From GCA-2733415 sp049609325 (GTDB taxonomy: Bacteria > Bacteroidota > Bacteroidia > Flavobacteriales > Flavobacteriaceae), in the NCBI GenBank assembly GCA_049609325.1, contig JBMYYK010000026.1:1-30925 (forward strand): a stretch of 30,925 bases of DNA, given 5' to 3'. Positions 23,984 through 30,925 of the stretch are shown here, in pieces. The notes beneath the pieces are model-generated. The model saw only the letters and a program-made list of their open reading frames with translations. It did no database searches and was not told where the DNA came from. The first letter of the stretch is position 1. Each line of letters opens with the position of its first letter. Position numbers and translations under genes: made by a program.

Positions 23984-25243
23984 ATGAGAGATTTATTTGA
24001 TAAAATCTATAAAGATAAAGGACCTCTAGGTAAATGGGCAGAACAGGCAGAAGGATATTTCGTTTTTCCTAAATTGGAAGGAGAAATTTCTAACAGAATG
24101 AAGTTTCAAGGAAAAGAGGTAGTGACGTGGAGTATCAATGATTATTTAGGTCTTGCAAATCACCCAGAAGTAAGAAAAGTAGATGCTGAAGCTGGTATCA
24201 AATACGGATCGGCATACCCAATGGGAGCAAGAATGATGTCTGGACATACAGATTTACATGAGCAATTACAAGATGAATTAGCAGAATTCGTTCAAAAAGA
24301 AGCAGCGTATTTGGTTAATTTTGGTTACCAAGGTATGGTATCTGCAATTGACTCTTTAGTAGCTAAAGATGATATTATTGTTTATGATGTTGATGCACAT
24401 GCATGTATTATAGATGGTGTTCGTTTGCATATGGGTAAACGTTTCACATATAAACACAATGATGTCGAAAGTATTGAGAAAAACTTAAGTAGAGCTACTA
24501 AACTTGCTGAAAAAACTGGTGGAGGAATCTTGTTAATTTCTGAAGGAGTGTTCGGAATGAGAGGAGAGCAAGGTAAATTAAAAGAAATTATTGCTTTAAA
24601 AGAAAAGTATAATTTCCGTTTGTTAGTTGATGACGCTCATGGTTTCGGAACTCTTGGTAAAACAGGTGCTGGAACTGGGGAAGAGCAAGGATGTCAAGAT
24701 GGTATTGATGTGTATTTCGCTACATTCGCAAAGTCAATGGCAAGTACAGGAGCATTTTTTGCTGCAGATCAAGAAATCATTGATTTTATGAAATACAACA
24801 TGCGTTCACAAATGTTTGCAAAATCATTACAGATGCAATTAGTTGTAGGAGCATTAAAGCGTTTAGATATGTTGCGTTCAATGCCAGAACTGAAAGAGAA
24901 GTTATGGGATAACGTAAGAGCTTTACAAGGAGGATTACGTGAAAGAGGGTTTGATTTAGGAACTACCGAAACATGTATTACTCCTGTATATTTAAAAGGA
25001 AGTATTCCAGAAGCAATGGCTTTAGTTAAAGATTTAAGAGAAAACTTTGGAGTATTCTGTTCAATAGTAGTATATCCTGTAATACCAAAAGGATTGATAT
25101 TATTACGTCTAATTCCTACTGCAACACATACTAAAGACGATATAGAAACTACTCTAAATGCGTTTTCAGGTATTAGAGAACGTTTAGAAAATGGTACTTA
25201 TAAACGTTTATCTGCAGCAGTTTCTGCGGCAATGGGTGAATAA
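23984..25243 (+). CDS. Alpha-oxoamine synthase (serine palmitoyltransferase/KBL-like); candidate cysteate acyltransferase for sulfonolipids
   Basis: The 419-residue protein is a fold-type I PLP enzyme of the alpha-oxoamine synthase group, which join an amino acid to an acyl thioester with loss of CO2. Visible motifs: INDYLGLANHPEV (51-63), YGSAYPMGARMMSGHTDLHEQLQ (in parts, from 74), VDAHACI with H139 stacking on PLP, VDDAHGFGTLGKTG (D217 region), and the Schiff-base lysine K250 in TFAKSMASTG. In gliding Bacteroidetes close relatives act as cysteate acyltransferases giving 3-ketocapnine, or as serine palmitoyltransferases; older annotation calls them 2-amino-3-ketobutyrate CoA ligase. No threonine dehydrogenase is next to it, which argues against the last. 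The preceding beta-replacement enzyme favours the sulfonolipid reading. Confidence 0.85.
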   Translation: MRDLFDKIYKDKGPLGKWAEQAEGYFVFPKLEGEISNRMKFQGKEVVTWSINDYLGLANHPEVRKVDAEAGIKYGSAYPMGARMMSGHTDLHEQLQDELAEFVQKEAAYLVNFGYQGMVSAIDSLVAKDDIIVYDVDAHACIIDGVRLHMGKRFTYKHNDVESIEKNLSRATKLAEKTGGGILLISEGVFGMRGEQGKLKEIIALKEKYNFRLLVDDAHGFGTLGKTGAGTGEEQGCQDGIDVYFATFAKSMASTGAFFAADQEIIDFMKYNMRSQMFAKSLQMQLVVGALKRLDMLRSMPELKEKLWDNVRALQGGLRERGFDLGTTETCITPVYLKGSIPEAMALVKDLRENFGVFCSIVVYPVIPKGLILLRLIPTATHTKDDIETTLNAFSGIRERLENGTYKRLSAAVSAAMGE

Positions 25244-25260
25244 GTTACCATATGATTTTA

Positions 25261-25298
25261 TAAAAAAAGGCTTTGGTGAAAATCAAAGCTTTTTTTAT
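25261..25298 (+). terminator. Terminator after the alpha-oxoamine synthase
   Basis: A stem with one bulged G, CTTTG/CAAAG extended by an A-tract (from 25262) and T-tract (to 25296), has the form of a rho-independent terminator 19 bp after the stop codon. Confidence 0.65.
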
Positions 25299-25354
25299 GG
25301 AAAATAGGCTGATGTAAATGATAAAATAATAGCTAATCTCAAGAAGAAATTATT

Positions 25355-25362
25355 TAGTTTTG
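25355..25362 (+). promoter_or_regulatory. -7 promoter element for the rRNA methyltransferase
   Basis: TAGTTTTG matches TAnnTTTG, 24 bp before the ATG. No standard -33 partner seen. Confidence 0.35.
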
Positions 25363-25386
25363 TAAAGATTTATAAGAACATATTAT

Positions 25387-26838
25387 ATGCCAAGAAGAGA
25401 ACGAAATAAGTTTGTGAAAAAAGGACAATTCATTGAGATTTTAATTGAAGATTACGCCTTTGGAGGTAAAGGAATTGGTCGTATAAGAAATGAAGAGGGA
25501 GAGTTTGTAGTTTTTGTGCCTAATACATTACCAGGGCAATTGGTAAAAGCACAGGTTAAAAAAACTAGTAAACGTTATGCTGAGTGTAAATTAGAAGAAG
25601 TGCTGCAGTATTCTAAAGATGAAGTTGATGTGCCTTACCAACTAATCCCTGGTGCACCATATATCAAATTACCAATTGATTTGCAGCATCAATATAAAAA
25701 AGAGAGTACACTTCAATTATTTAAACGTATTGGTAAAGTTGACGATATAGAAGACAAATTTGATGTGTTTATTTCATCACCTTCTGTATACCATTATCGT
25801 AATAAAATGGAATATGGGTTTTCTGCCATACGATATGATCAAGACTTAAAAACCGATGTAGATGAGTTTGCTTTGGGGTTCAAAAAAAGAGGGACGTGGT
25901 GGTGTGCAGAAAATTTAGATAAAGATTCTGGGTTGTTTGATAAAGAAGTGGAAGATAACTTGAAAATTATTCGTGAATTCTGTGAACAAACAGGTTTAAC
26001 TTCTTGGCATGCTCCTAAGCGAGAAGGATTCTTTCGTTTTTTAGTTGTAAGAAAGTCTATTGAAAGTAATGAGCTGTTATTTAATTTAGTGACAACGTCA
26101 TATGATTTGCCAAAATTTGATATGGATGGTTTTGTGACTTTATTTAAAACATTATTCGGAAATCGTTTAGCAGGAATTATACACTCAGTAAATGATGAAG
26201 TTGGGGACCGAACTTTAGCTACTGCAGGAACATCTAGATTAGTATACGGTAAAGAGAAAATTGTAGAGAATTTATTAGGGTTGAACTTTGAAATAAGTAT
26301 GAAAAGTTTCTTTCAAACGAATCCTAAATCTGCAGAAAAATTGTATGATAAAGTTGTTGAATACGTTTTAGAGCAACAAGATACTGTGGATGGTAAAGTG
26401 GTGATGGATTTATTTTGCGGTACAGGAACTATAGGACAAATTGTAGCTTCACGTAGTAATAATGCTAAAATTGTTGGGGTAGATATTGTTGCTTCGTCAA
26501 TTGCAGATGCTAAAGAAAACGCTAAGCGAAACAATATAGATGGTGTGCAATTTTTCACAGCCGATGTCGGGAAGTTTTTATTAGAACATCCAGAGTATAA
26601 TAAAAAAATAGAAACTATAATTTTAGACCCTGCAAGAGCAGGTATAGCTCCTAAAACCTTGCGTAAAGTGATTAGGTTAGGGGCAAAGCGTATGGTGTAT
26701 GTGTCATGTAATCCGGCCACCCAAGCAAGAGATACTGAACAGTTGATAGAAGCGGGGTATGAACTGAAAAAAATAAGTATGGTAGATCAATTTCCACATA
26801 CAGCACATATAGAAACCATAGCATTATTTGAAAAATAG
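25387..26838 (+). CDS. rlmD: RlmD/TrmA-family RNA 5-methyluridine methyltransferase, without iron-sulfur cysteines
   Basis: The 483-residue protein has an N-terminal TRAM domain (about 8-72: KKGQFIEILIEDYAFGGKGIGR), a central linker domain, and a C-terminal SAM-dependent methyltransferase. Catalytic-domain motifs are SFFQTNP (307-313), VMDLFCGTGTIG (339-350), the substrate-binding LDPARAG (413-419) and the nucleophile C441 in YVSCNPATQARD. This fits 23S rRNA uridine-1939 (RlmD) or a near relative. The cluster-binding cysteines that E. coli RlmD has after its TRAM domain are replaced here (PGAPYIKLPIDLQ, about 88-100). The protein is therefore an Fe-S-free form and its target base is less certain. 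It stands alone, ahead of a tRNA gene. Confidence 0.85.
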   Translation: MPRRERNKFVKKGQFIEILIEDYAFGGKGIGRIRNEEGEFVVFVPNTLPGQLVKAQVKKTSKRYAECKLEEVLQYSKDEVDVPYQLIPGAPYIKLPIDLQHQYKKESTLQLFKRIGKVDDIEDKFDVFISSPSVYHYRNKMEYGFSAIRYDQDLKTDVDEFALGFKKRGTWWCAENLDKDSGLFDKEVEDNLKIIREFCEQTGLTSWHAPKREGFFRFLVVRKSIESNELLFNLVTTSYDLPKFDMDGFVTLFKTLFGNRLAGIIHSVNDEVGDRTLATAGTSRLVYGKEKIVENLLGLNFEISMKSFFQTNPKSAEKLYDKVVEYVLEQQDTVDGKVVMDLFCGTGTIGQIVASRSNNAKIVGVDIVASSIADAKENAKRNNIDGVQFFTADVGKFLLEHPEYNKKIETIILDPARAGIAPKTLRKVIRLGAKRMVYVSCNPATQARDTEQLIEAGYELKKISMVDQFPHTAHIETIALFEK

Positions 26839-26924
26839 TTTGAGGTATAAAACTCATTTATAAGGACTTAAAAAAAAGCGATAAAAAAACTTTAAAAAAT
26901 GCTTTTATTATTGAAAAAACGTCC

Positions 26925-26932
26925 TATATTTG
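26925..26932 (+). promoter_or_regulatory. -7 promoter element for tRNA-Ser
   Basis: TATATTTG matches TAnnTTTG and is followed by CACTCGCA. It lies 36 bp before the mature tRNA 5' end, a normal distance for a tRNA leader. The -33 region is T-rich without a clear TTG at 19 bp. Confidence 0.5.
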
Positions 26933-26967
26933 CACTCGCAATCAACAAATAGTTGATGAGACACTCA

Positions 26968-27052
26968 GGAGAAATGGCAGAGTGGTCGAATGCGGCAGTC
27001 TTGAAAACTGTTGACTGTAACAGGTCCGGGGGTTCGAATCCCTCTTTCTCCG
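26968..27052 (+). tRNA. tRNA-Ser (anticodon TGA)
   Basis: The acceptor stem is GGAGAAA (26968-26974) with TTTCTCC (27045-27051), then discriminator G27052. The anticodon loop CTTGAAA (27000-27006) carries TGA at 27002-27004. A long variable arm (27012-27027), the mark of a serine tRNA, follows, and the T arm is GGGGG-TTCGAAT-CCCTC (27028-27044). CCA is not encoded: the next bases are CAAG. TGA anticodon reads UCA and UCG family codons. A hairpin terminator comes 6 bp after. Confidence 0.95.
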
Positions 27053-27057
27053 CAAGT

Positions 27058-27090
27058 AAAACGCTTCATCTTTAGATGTGGCGTTTTTTC
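27058..27090 (+). terminator. Terminator after tRNA-Ser
   Basis: AAAACGC/GCGTTTT (27058-27064 with 27081-27087) encloses CATCT/AGATG with a 2x2 internal mismatch and a short loop, followed by T residues. Confidence 0.75.
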
Positions 27091-27184
27091 GTTATATACA
27101 TATTTTTGTTTGTAAAAAATATTAATAAACTTAATATGTAATAGTGCTTAATTGGGCTAATTGAAAGTTATTTATGAAATTATC

Positions 27185-27928
27185 ATGATAGAATATCTTG
27201 TATTAATTATCGTTGGTTTTATAGCTGGTTTTGTGAATACAATAGCAGGAGGAGGAACCTTATTGTCAATGCCTATGCTAATATTTATGGGCTTACCACC
27301 AAGTGTTGCTAACGGAACTAATCGTGTGGCTATTTTAATACAAACTGCAATTGGGGTAAAAGGTTTTCATAGTAAAGGGGTATCAACATTTCCGTTTAGT
27401 GTTTATCTAGGTGTTTCAGCCTTATTTGGGTCGCTTATTGGGGCTCAAATTGCAGCTGATATAAAAGGTGATACCTTTAATAAAATTTTGGCAGCAATAA
27501 TGGTGATTGTTGTTGTCTTGATGTTTATTAAACCAAAGGCATCATTGTCTGAGTTTTCAGAAAGATTGACAGGAAAATATCTTTACATTTCTATTGTAAT
27601 TTTTTTCTTTTTAGGAATATATGGTGGCTTTATTAATGCTGGTATAGGTTTTATGATGTTGTTAGTATTGCCTTACATAAACAGATTGTCATTAGTGAAA
27701 TCAAACGCCACTAAAGTAGCAGTAGTGTGTTTGTATACCGTTGGAGCAGTTGTGATGTTTGCTTTGAATGATAAAATAAATTGGAAATATGGTTTAATTT
27801 TGGCAATAGGTAATGCCTCTGGAGCATGGATATCTAGCCGTTGGTCTGTAGATAAAGGAGATAAAATGGTGAAGCGATTTGTGATGCTTATGATTACTAT
27901 TTTATCTATTAAATTATGGTTTTATTAG
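27185..27928 (+). CDS. TauE/SafE family membrane permease (sulfite/sulfonate exporter-like)
   Basis: The 247-residue protein has about seven to eight hydrophobic helices throughout and the family N-terminus IVGFIAGFVNTIAGGGTLLSMPML, with the half-repeat GIYGGFINAGIGFMMLLVL near residue 150. TauE/SafE members export or import anionic sulfur or organic acid compounds across the inner membrane. I chose the ATG at 27185, because the longer frame from TTG 27161 adds only eight residues and the family N-terminus begins with the helix. The gene stands alone, so its substrate cannot be read. The sulfonolipid-type pair about 2 kb upstream is a weak hint at sulfur compounds. Confidence 0.87.
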   Translation: MIEYLVLIIVGFIAGFVNTIAGGGTLLSMPMLIFMGLPPSVANGTNRVAILIQTAIGVKGFHSKGVSTFPFSVYLGVSALFGSLIGAQIAADIKGDTFNKILAAIMVIVVVLMFIKPKASLSEFSERLTGKYLYISIVIFFFLGIYGGFINAGIGFMMLLVLPYINRLSLVKSNATKVAVVCLYTVGAVVMFALNDKINWKYGLILAIGNASGAWISSRWSVDKGDKMVKRFVMLMITILSIKLWFY

Positions 27929-28016
27929 TTGTAAGTGTTGCATATGATTATGAAAATATTAGAATGAGAGATTATACTCTTTTATGAGATTTGCTAAGAG
28001 TATATGTGATATAAGA

Positions 28017-28044
28017 CAAAAGCCTACTTTTCAGTAGGCTTTTG
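28017..28044. terminator. Bidirectional terminator overlapping the end of clpC
   Basis: An 11-bp perfect stem CAAAAGCCTAC/GTAGGCTTTTG (28017-28027 with 28034-28044) has a 6-nt loop. It covers the clpC stop codon and last codons and serves the convergent TauE-like gene too. A second weaker stem, TATACTCTT/AAGAGTATA (27973-27981 with 27996-28004), lies just before it. Confidence 0.75.
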
Positions 28045-30597
28045 TTGTTCATTAACTGTGATGATAATTTCATTACCATCGTCATTTAAATCCATAAATA
28101 TAGCATCACCTTCTTTGATTTTTGAGGTGATGATTTGTTCTGCAAGAGCATCTTCAATATACTTTTGAATAGCTCTGTTTAGAGGTCTTGCACCATATTT
28201 TTTATCGAATCCTTTTTCTGCAATAAAATCTTTTGCTTTTTCACTCAAGCTTAAATTGTAGTTAAGGTTGCTAATTCTACGATATAGTTTCTCTAATTCA
28301 ATATCGATAATTTGATGAATATGCTCACGCTCTAAGGCATTAAACACAATAACATCATCTACACGATTTAAGAACTCAGGGGCAAAAGCCTTTTTTAGAG
28401 CATTTTCAATAACTCCTTTTGCAGCTTCATCGGCTTGATCAGCTCTTGCTTTTGTTCCAAAACCGACACCACTTCCAAAGTCTTGTAAACGTCTTGCGCC
28501 TACATTTGATGTCATTATTAATATGGTATTTCTAAAATCAATTTTCCTACCTAATGAATCAGTTAAATGCCCATCATCTAAAACCTGTAATAGCATGTTA
28601 AACACATCTGGATGTGCTTTTTCTATTTCGTCTAGAAGTACAACAGAGTAGGGTTTACGTCTAACTTTTTCAGTTAATTGTCCGCCTTCTTCATAGCCAA
28701 CATATCCAGGAGGAGCACCAACCAAACGAGATACAGTGAATTTCTCCATATATTCACTCATATCCAATCTAATTAATGAGTCGTTAGAATCAAAAAGTTC
28801 TTTGGAAAGTACTTTGGCAAGTTGGGTTTTACCAACTCCTGTAGATCCAAGAAAAATAAACGATCCAATTGGCTTGTTAGGGTCTTTAAGTCCTATTCTG
28901 TTACGTTGAATGGCTTTCACTATTTTTGCGACAGCGGCGTCTTGACCAATTACTTTCCCTTTTATAAGGTTTGGTAATTCAGCAAGTTTGTTGGTTTCGT
29001 TTTGTGCAACTCTATTTACAGGAATCCCTGTCATCATTGACACTACATCGGCAACATTTTCTTCTGTTACGGTTTCTTTGTGTGATTTAGTGTCTTCTTC
29101 CCATTTTTCTTGTGCTATTTCAAGTTCTCGCTCTAATTTTTTCTCATCATCACGTAGCTTTGCAGCTTCTTCATATTTTTGTTTTTTAACGGCTAATACC
29201 TTAAGGCCTTTGATGTCTTCTAATTTCTTTTCTAGTTCAATGATTTGTTTAGGAACATCAATATTTGTGATATGAATACGTGAGCCAGCTTCATCTAAAG
29301 CGTCAATGGCTTTATCTGGTAAAAAACGATCCATCATATATCTGTTAGTGAGTTTTACGCAGGCCTCAATTGCTTCATCAGTATAAGTTACATGATGATG
29401 ATCTTCATATTTACCTTTAACATTGTGTAGAATTTCAATAGTTTCCTCAATGTTTGTTGGTTCAATAATTATTTTCTGAAAACGACGTTCTAAGGCGCCA
29501 TCTTTTTCTATAGACTGTCTGTATTCATCAAGAGTTGTTGCTCCAATACATTGAATTTCTCCACGCGCTAAAGCTGGCTTAAACATATTTGACGCATCTA
29601 AAGATCCTGTGGCCCCTCCAGCCCCTACGATGGTATGAATTTCATCAATGAATAAAATAACATCGTCATTTTTTTCAAGCTCATTCATTAGGGCTTTCAT
29701 ACGCTCTTCAAATTGCCCACGGTATTTTGTCCCTGCTACTAAACTTGCTAAATCTAAAGTCACTACACGTTTTCCAAACAGAATACGTGATACTTTTCGC
29801 TTTACAATTCTAAGCGCTAAGCCTTCAGCAATTGCAGATTTACCAACTCCAGGTTCACCAATTAGTAGCGGATTATTTTTTTTACGTCTACTTAATATTT
29901 GTGATACACGTTCAATTTCTTTACTTCGGCCAACAACAGGGTCAAGCTTCCCGTTTTCTGCCATGGCAGTTAAATCTCTACCAAAGTTGTCAAGAACAGG
30001 TGTGTTTGATTTCTTAGATCCTTTGCTAGTGCTACCAGAAGTAAACGGATTTTCTTTAGGATTATCACTACTTAATCCTTCATCATCAGGAAACGACTCA
30101 GCTCTAGGTAAGTCGTCATGCTGTATGTCTTCTATATTATTTTGATCGTTTGAGTTCATAGTTTTAAAATGTTCTTTTACATTGTCATACGACACTTTTA
30201 GTTTATTTAAAAGTTTTGTTGTTGGGTCGTTATCATTTCTTAAAACACACAGTAATAAATGCGCTGTATTGATAGACGTGTTTTTAAACAGTTTAGCTTC
30301 TAAAAATGTTGTTTTTAGAGCACGTTCTGCTTGTCGAGTTAAATGTAAGTTTTTCTTTTCGTTGCTTTTTTCAAAGGATATGTTTGGATTTGCAGGACTC
30401 AGAGTTTCTACTTTTTTTCTCAGATGTTCTAAATCTATACTTAAAAGATCTAATATTTCAATAGCTTTTCCGCTGCCGTCTCGCAAAATACCAAGCATTA
30501 AGTGTTCAGTGCCAATAAAGTCATGCCCTAAACGTAAGGCTTCTTCTTTACTGTACCCAATAACATCTTTTACCCTTGGTGTGAAATTATCATCCAT
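28024..30597 (-). CDS. clpC: ATP-dependent Clp protease ATP-binding subunit ClpC
   Basis: The 857-residue AAA+ unfoldase has an N-terminal double Clp-N domain (about 1-145), an acidic flexible linker (about 150-200), AAA-1 with Walker A GEPGVGKS (247-254) and Walker B ILFIDEIH, a coiled-coil M domain containing a UVR-like KKQKYEEAAKLRDDEKKLE (471-489), and AAA-2 with GSTGVGKT (584-591). A VGFG loop (711-714) is in the position of the ClpP-docking tripeptide, so it should partner ClpP, whose gene is not in this window. It unfolds and feeds damaged or regulatory proteins to the protease. The ATG at 30597 is 251 bp from the divergent gyrA. Confidence 0.96.
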   Translation of the reverse strand: MDDNFTPRVKDVIGYSKEEALRLGHDFIGTEHLMLGILRDGSGKAIEILDLLSIDLEHLRKKVETLSPANPNISFEKSNEKKNLHLTRQAERALKTTFLEAKLFKNTSINTAHLLLCVLRNDNDPTTKLLNKLKVSYDNVKEHFKTMNSNDQNNIEDIQHDDLPRAESFPDDEGLSSDNPKENPFTSGSTSKGSKKSNTPVLDNFGRDLTAMAENGKLDPVVGRSKEIERVSQILSRRKKNNPLLIGEPGVGKSAIAEGLALRIVKRKVSRILFGKRVVTLDLASLVAGTKYRGQFEERMKALMNELEKNDDVILFIDEIHTIVGAGGATGSLDASNMFKPALARGEIQCIGATTLDEYRQSIEKDGALERRFQKIIIEPTNIEETIEILHNVKGKYEDHHHVTYTDEAIEACVKLTNRYMMDRFLPDKAIDALDEAGSRIHITNIDVPKQIIELEKKLEDIKGLKVLAVKKQKYEEAAKLRDDEKKLERELEIAQEKWEEDTKSHKETVTEENVADVVSMMTGIPVNRVAQNETNKLAELPNLIKGKVIGQDAAVAKIVKAIQRNRIGLKDPNKPIGSFIFLGSTGVGKTQLAKVLSKELFDSNDSLIRLDMSEYMEKFTVSRLVGAPPGYVGYEEGGQLTEKVRRKPYSVVLLDEIEKAHPDVFNMLLQVLDDGHLTDSLGRKIDFRNTILIMTSNVGARRLQDFGSGVGFGTKARADQADEAAKGVIENALKKAFAPEFLNRVDDVIVFNALEREHIHQIIDIELEKLYRRISNLNYNLSLSEKAKDFIAEKGFDKKYGARPLNRAIQKYIEDALAEQIITSKIKEGDAIFMDLNDDGNEIIITVNEQQKPTEK

Positions 30598-30848
30598 ATG
30601 TTTCGTAAACTATCTTATAAATTTATTAAAATTTAGTTGTTTTTAGAGCGGTATGAGCTATAAAAAACCAACTAACCTTGCTAAGTGACAAAATAAAGAT
30701 AGAATATCAAAAGAAAATGGATGAAATTTATCAACTTTTTAACTCTTGAAAGTTGTTAATAAATTCAGTTGAAAACCACATGAAAGATGCTTAAATATTA
30801 GATTAAAATTGTGTATATTGGCTCGTTGTTAAAAATAAATTTTAGTAC
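30598..30848. other. Divergent intergenic region between clpC and gyrA
   Basis: These 251 AT-rich bases hold the promoters of both genes, but I find no perfect TAnnTTTG on either strand. The nearest is TATATTGG at 30814-30821, one base off, 27 bp before the gyrA ATG. A 7-bp inverted repeat CAACTTT/AAAGTTG (30732-30738 with 30749-30755) is present. No small open frame or RNA gene is apparent. Confidence 0.4.
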
Positions 30849-30925
30849 ATGATAGACGGAGATAAACTGATACCAATTAATATTGAGGATGAAATGAAAT
30901 CAGCTTACATTGATTATTCAATGTC
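30849..30925 (+). CDS. gyrA: DNA gyrase subunit A, first 25 complete codons, cut by the window edge
   Basis: Translation from ATG 30849 gives MIDGDKLIPINIEDEMK followed by SAYIDYSMS, the characteristic GyrA opening in which the SYLDYAMSVI segment precedes the winged-helix domain. It is in frame to the edge and is transcribed away from clpC. The catalytic tyrosine and later domains are outside the window. ParC/topoisomerase IV A shares part of this motif, but the I-P-I-N-I-E-D-E-M start is that of GyrA. Confidence 0.88.
   Translation, partial: MIDGDKLIPINIEDEMKSAYIDYSM

Noticed and set aside
26313..26720. 135-codon minus-strand frame inside the rRNA methyltransferase gene
   Set aside because: Fully covered by the conserved SAM-binding domain on the other strand.
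29648..30145. 165-codon open frame on the plus strand inside clpC
   Set aside because: It lies antisense to the ClpC coding region with intact AAA+ motifs; serine/proline-rich composition and no family features mark it as a shadow frame.
30182..30646. 154-codon plus-strand frame over the clpC 5' end
   Set aside because: Antisense to the Clp-N domain, no start context or recognisable domain; a shadow of the real gene.
1..30925. CRISPR array, prophage, insertion sequence or defence island
   Set aside because: No regularly spaced repeats, transposase, integrase, phage structural genes or known defence motifs were found in reading the window.

Overview
The window is a stretch of chromosome from a member of the Bacteroidetes, most likely a (probably marine) Flavobacteriaceae. 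The signs are strongly AT-rich DNA, almost no Shine-Dalgarno sequences, TAnnTTTG-type -7 promoter elements, a metallopeptidase with a type IX secretion (T9SS) C-terminal sorting domain, a TonB-type outer-membrane barrel with a carboxypeptidase-D-like N-terminus, a DUF5606 protein, and a sphingolipid/sulfonolipid-type acyltransferase. I see no insertion sequence, prophage, CRISPR array or integrase; apart from the surface-glycan end it is housekeeping chromosome.

Region 1 (1-8950) is a cell-envelope block. It holds a truncated GT4 glycosyltransferase, a nucleotide-sugar epimerase, a YejM/PbgA-like membrane phosphatase-superfamily protein, a WaaP/Kdo-kinase-like protein, a GT9-GT2 fusion glycosyltransferase, an LtaS-like membrane sulfatase-fold protein, and dapD. 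The last three reading on the minus strand (dapD, LtaS-like, GT9-GT2) are packed like an operon. Together they look like lipooligosaccharide core assembly and phosphorylation plus peptidoglycan precursor (meso-diaminopimelate) supply.

Region 2 (9080-11386) is a plus-strand run ruvX-def-DUF5606-mazG (translation and nucleotide housekeeping). Region 3 (11437-17574) holds a secreted gluzincin peptidase, fumC, a 55-residue membrane protein with a textbook Bacteroidetes promoter, and an outer-membrane beta-barrel receptor. Region 4 (17655-22743) holds arsC-like, prfB (no programmed frameshift), threonine aldolase, ybaB and a lipoprotein prolyl oligopeptidase.

Region 5 (22815-25243) is the most interesting metabolic pair: a cysteine-synthase-fold PLP enzyme followed by an alpha-oxoamine synthase of the serine-palmitoyltransferase type. 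In gliding Bacteroidetes this combination suggests cysteate synthase plus cysteate acyltransferase, the first two steps to sulfonolipids (capnine).

Region 6 (25387-30925) has an RlmD-like rRNA methyltransferase lacking the usual iron-sulfur cysteines, tRNA-Ser(TGA), a TauE/SafE permease, clpC, and the first 25 complete codons of gyrA. Convergent gene pairs outside the envelope block are separated by A/T-flanked hairpins that can terminate in both directions; those inside the envelope block are not. No intergenic gap exceeds 300 bases.
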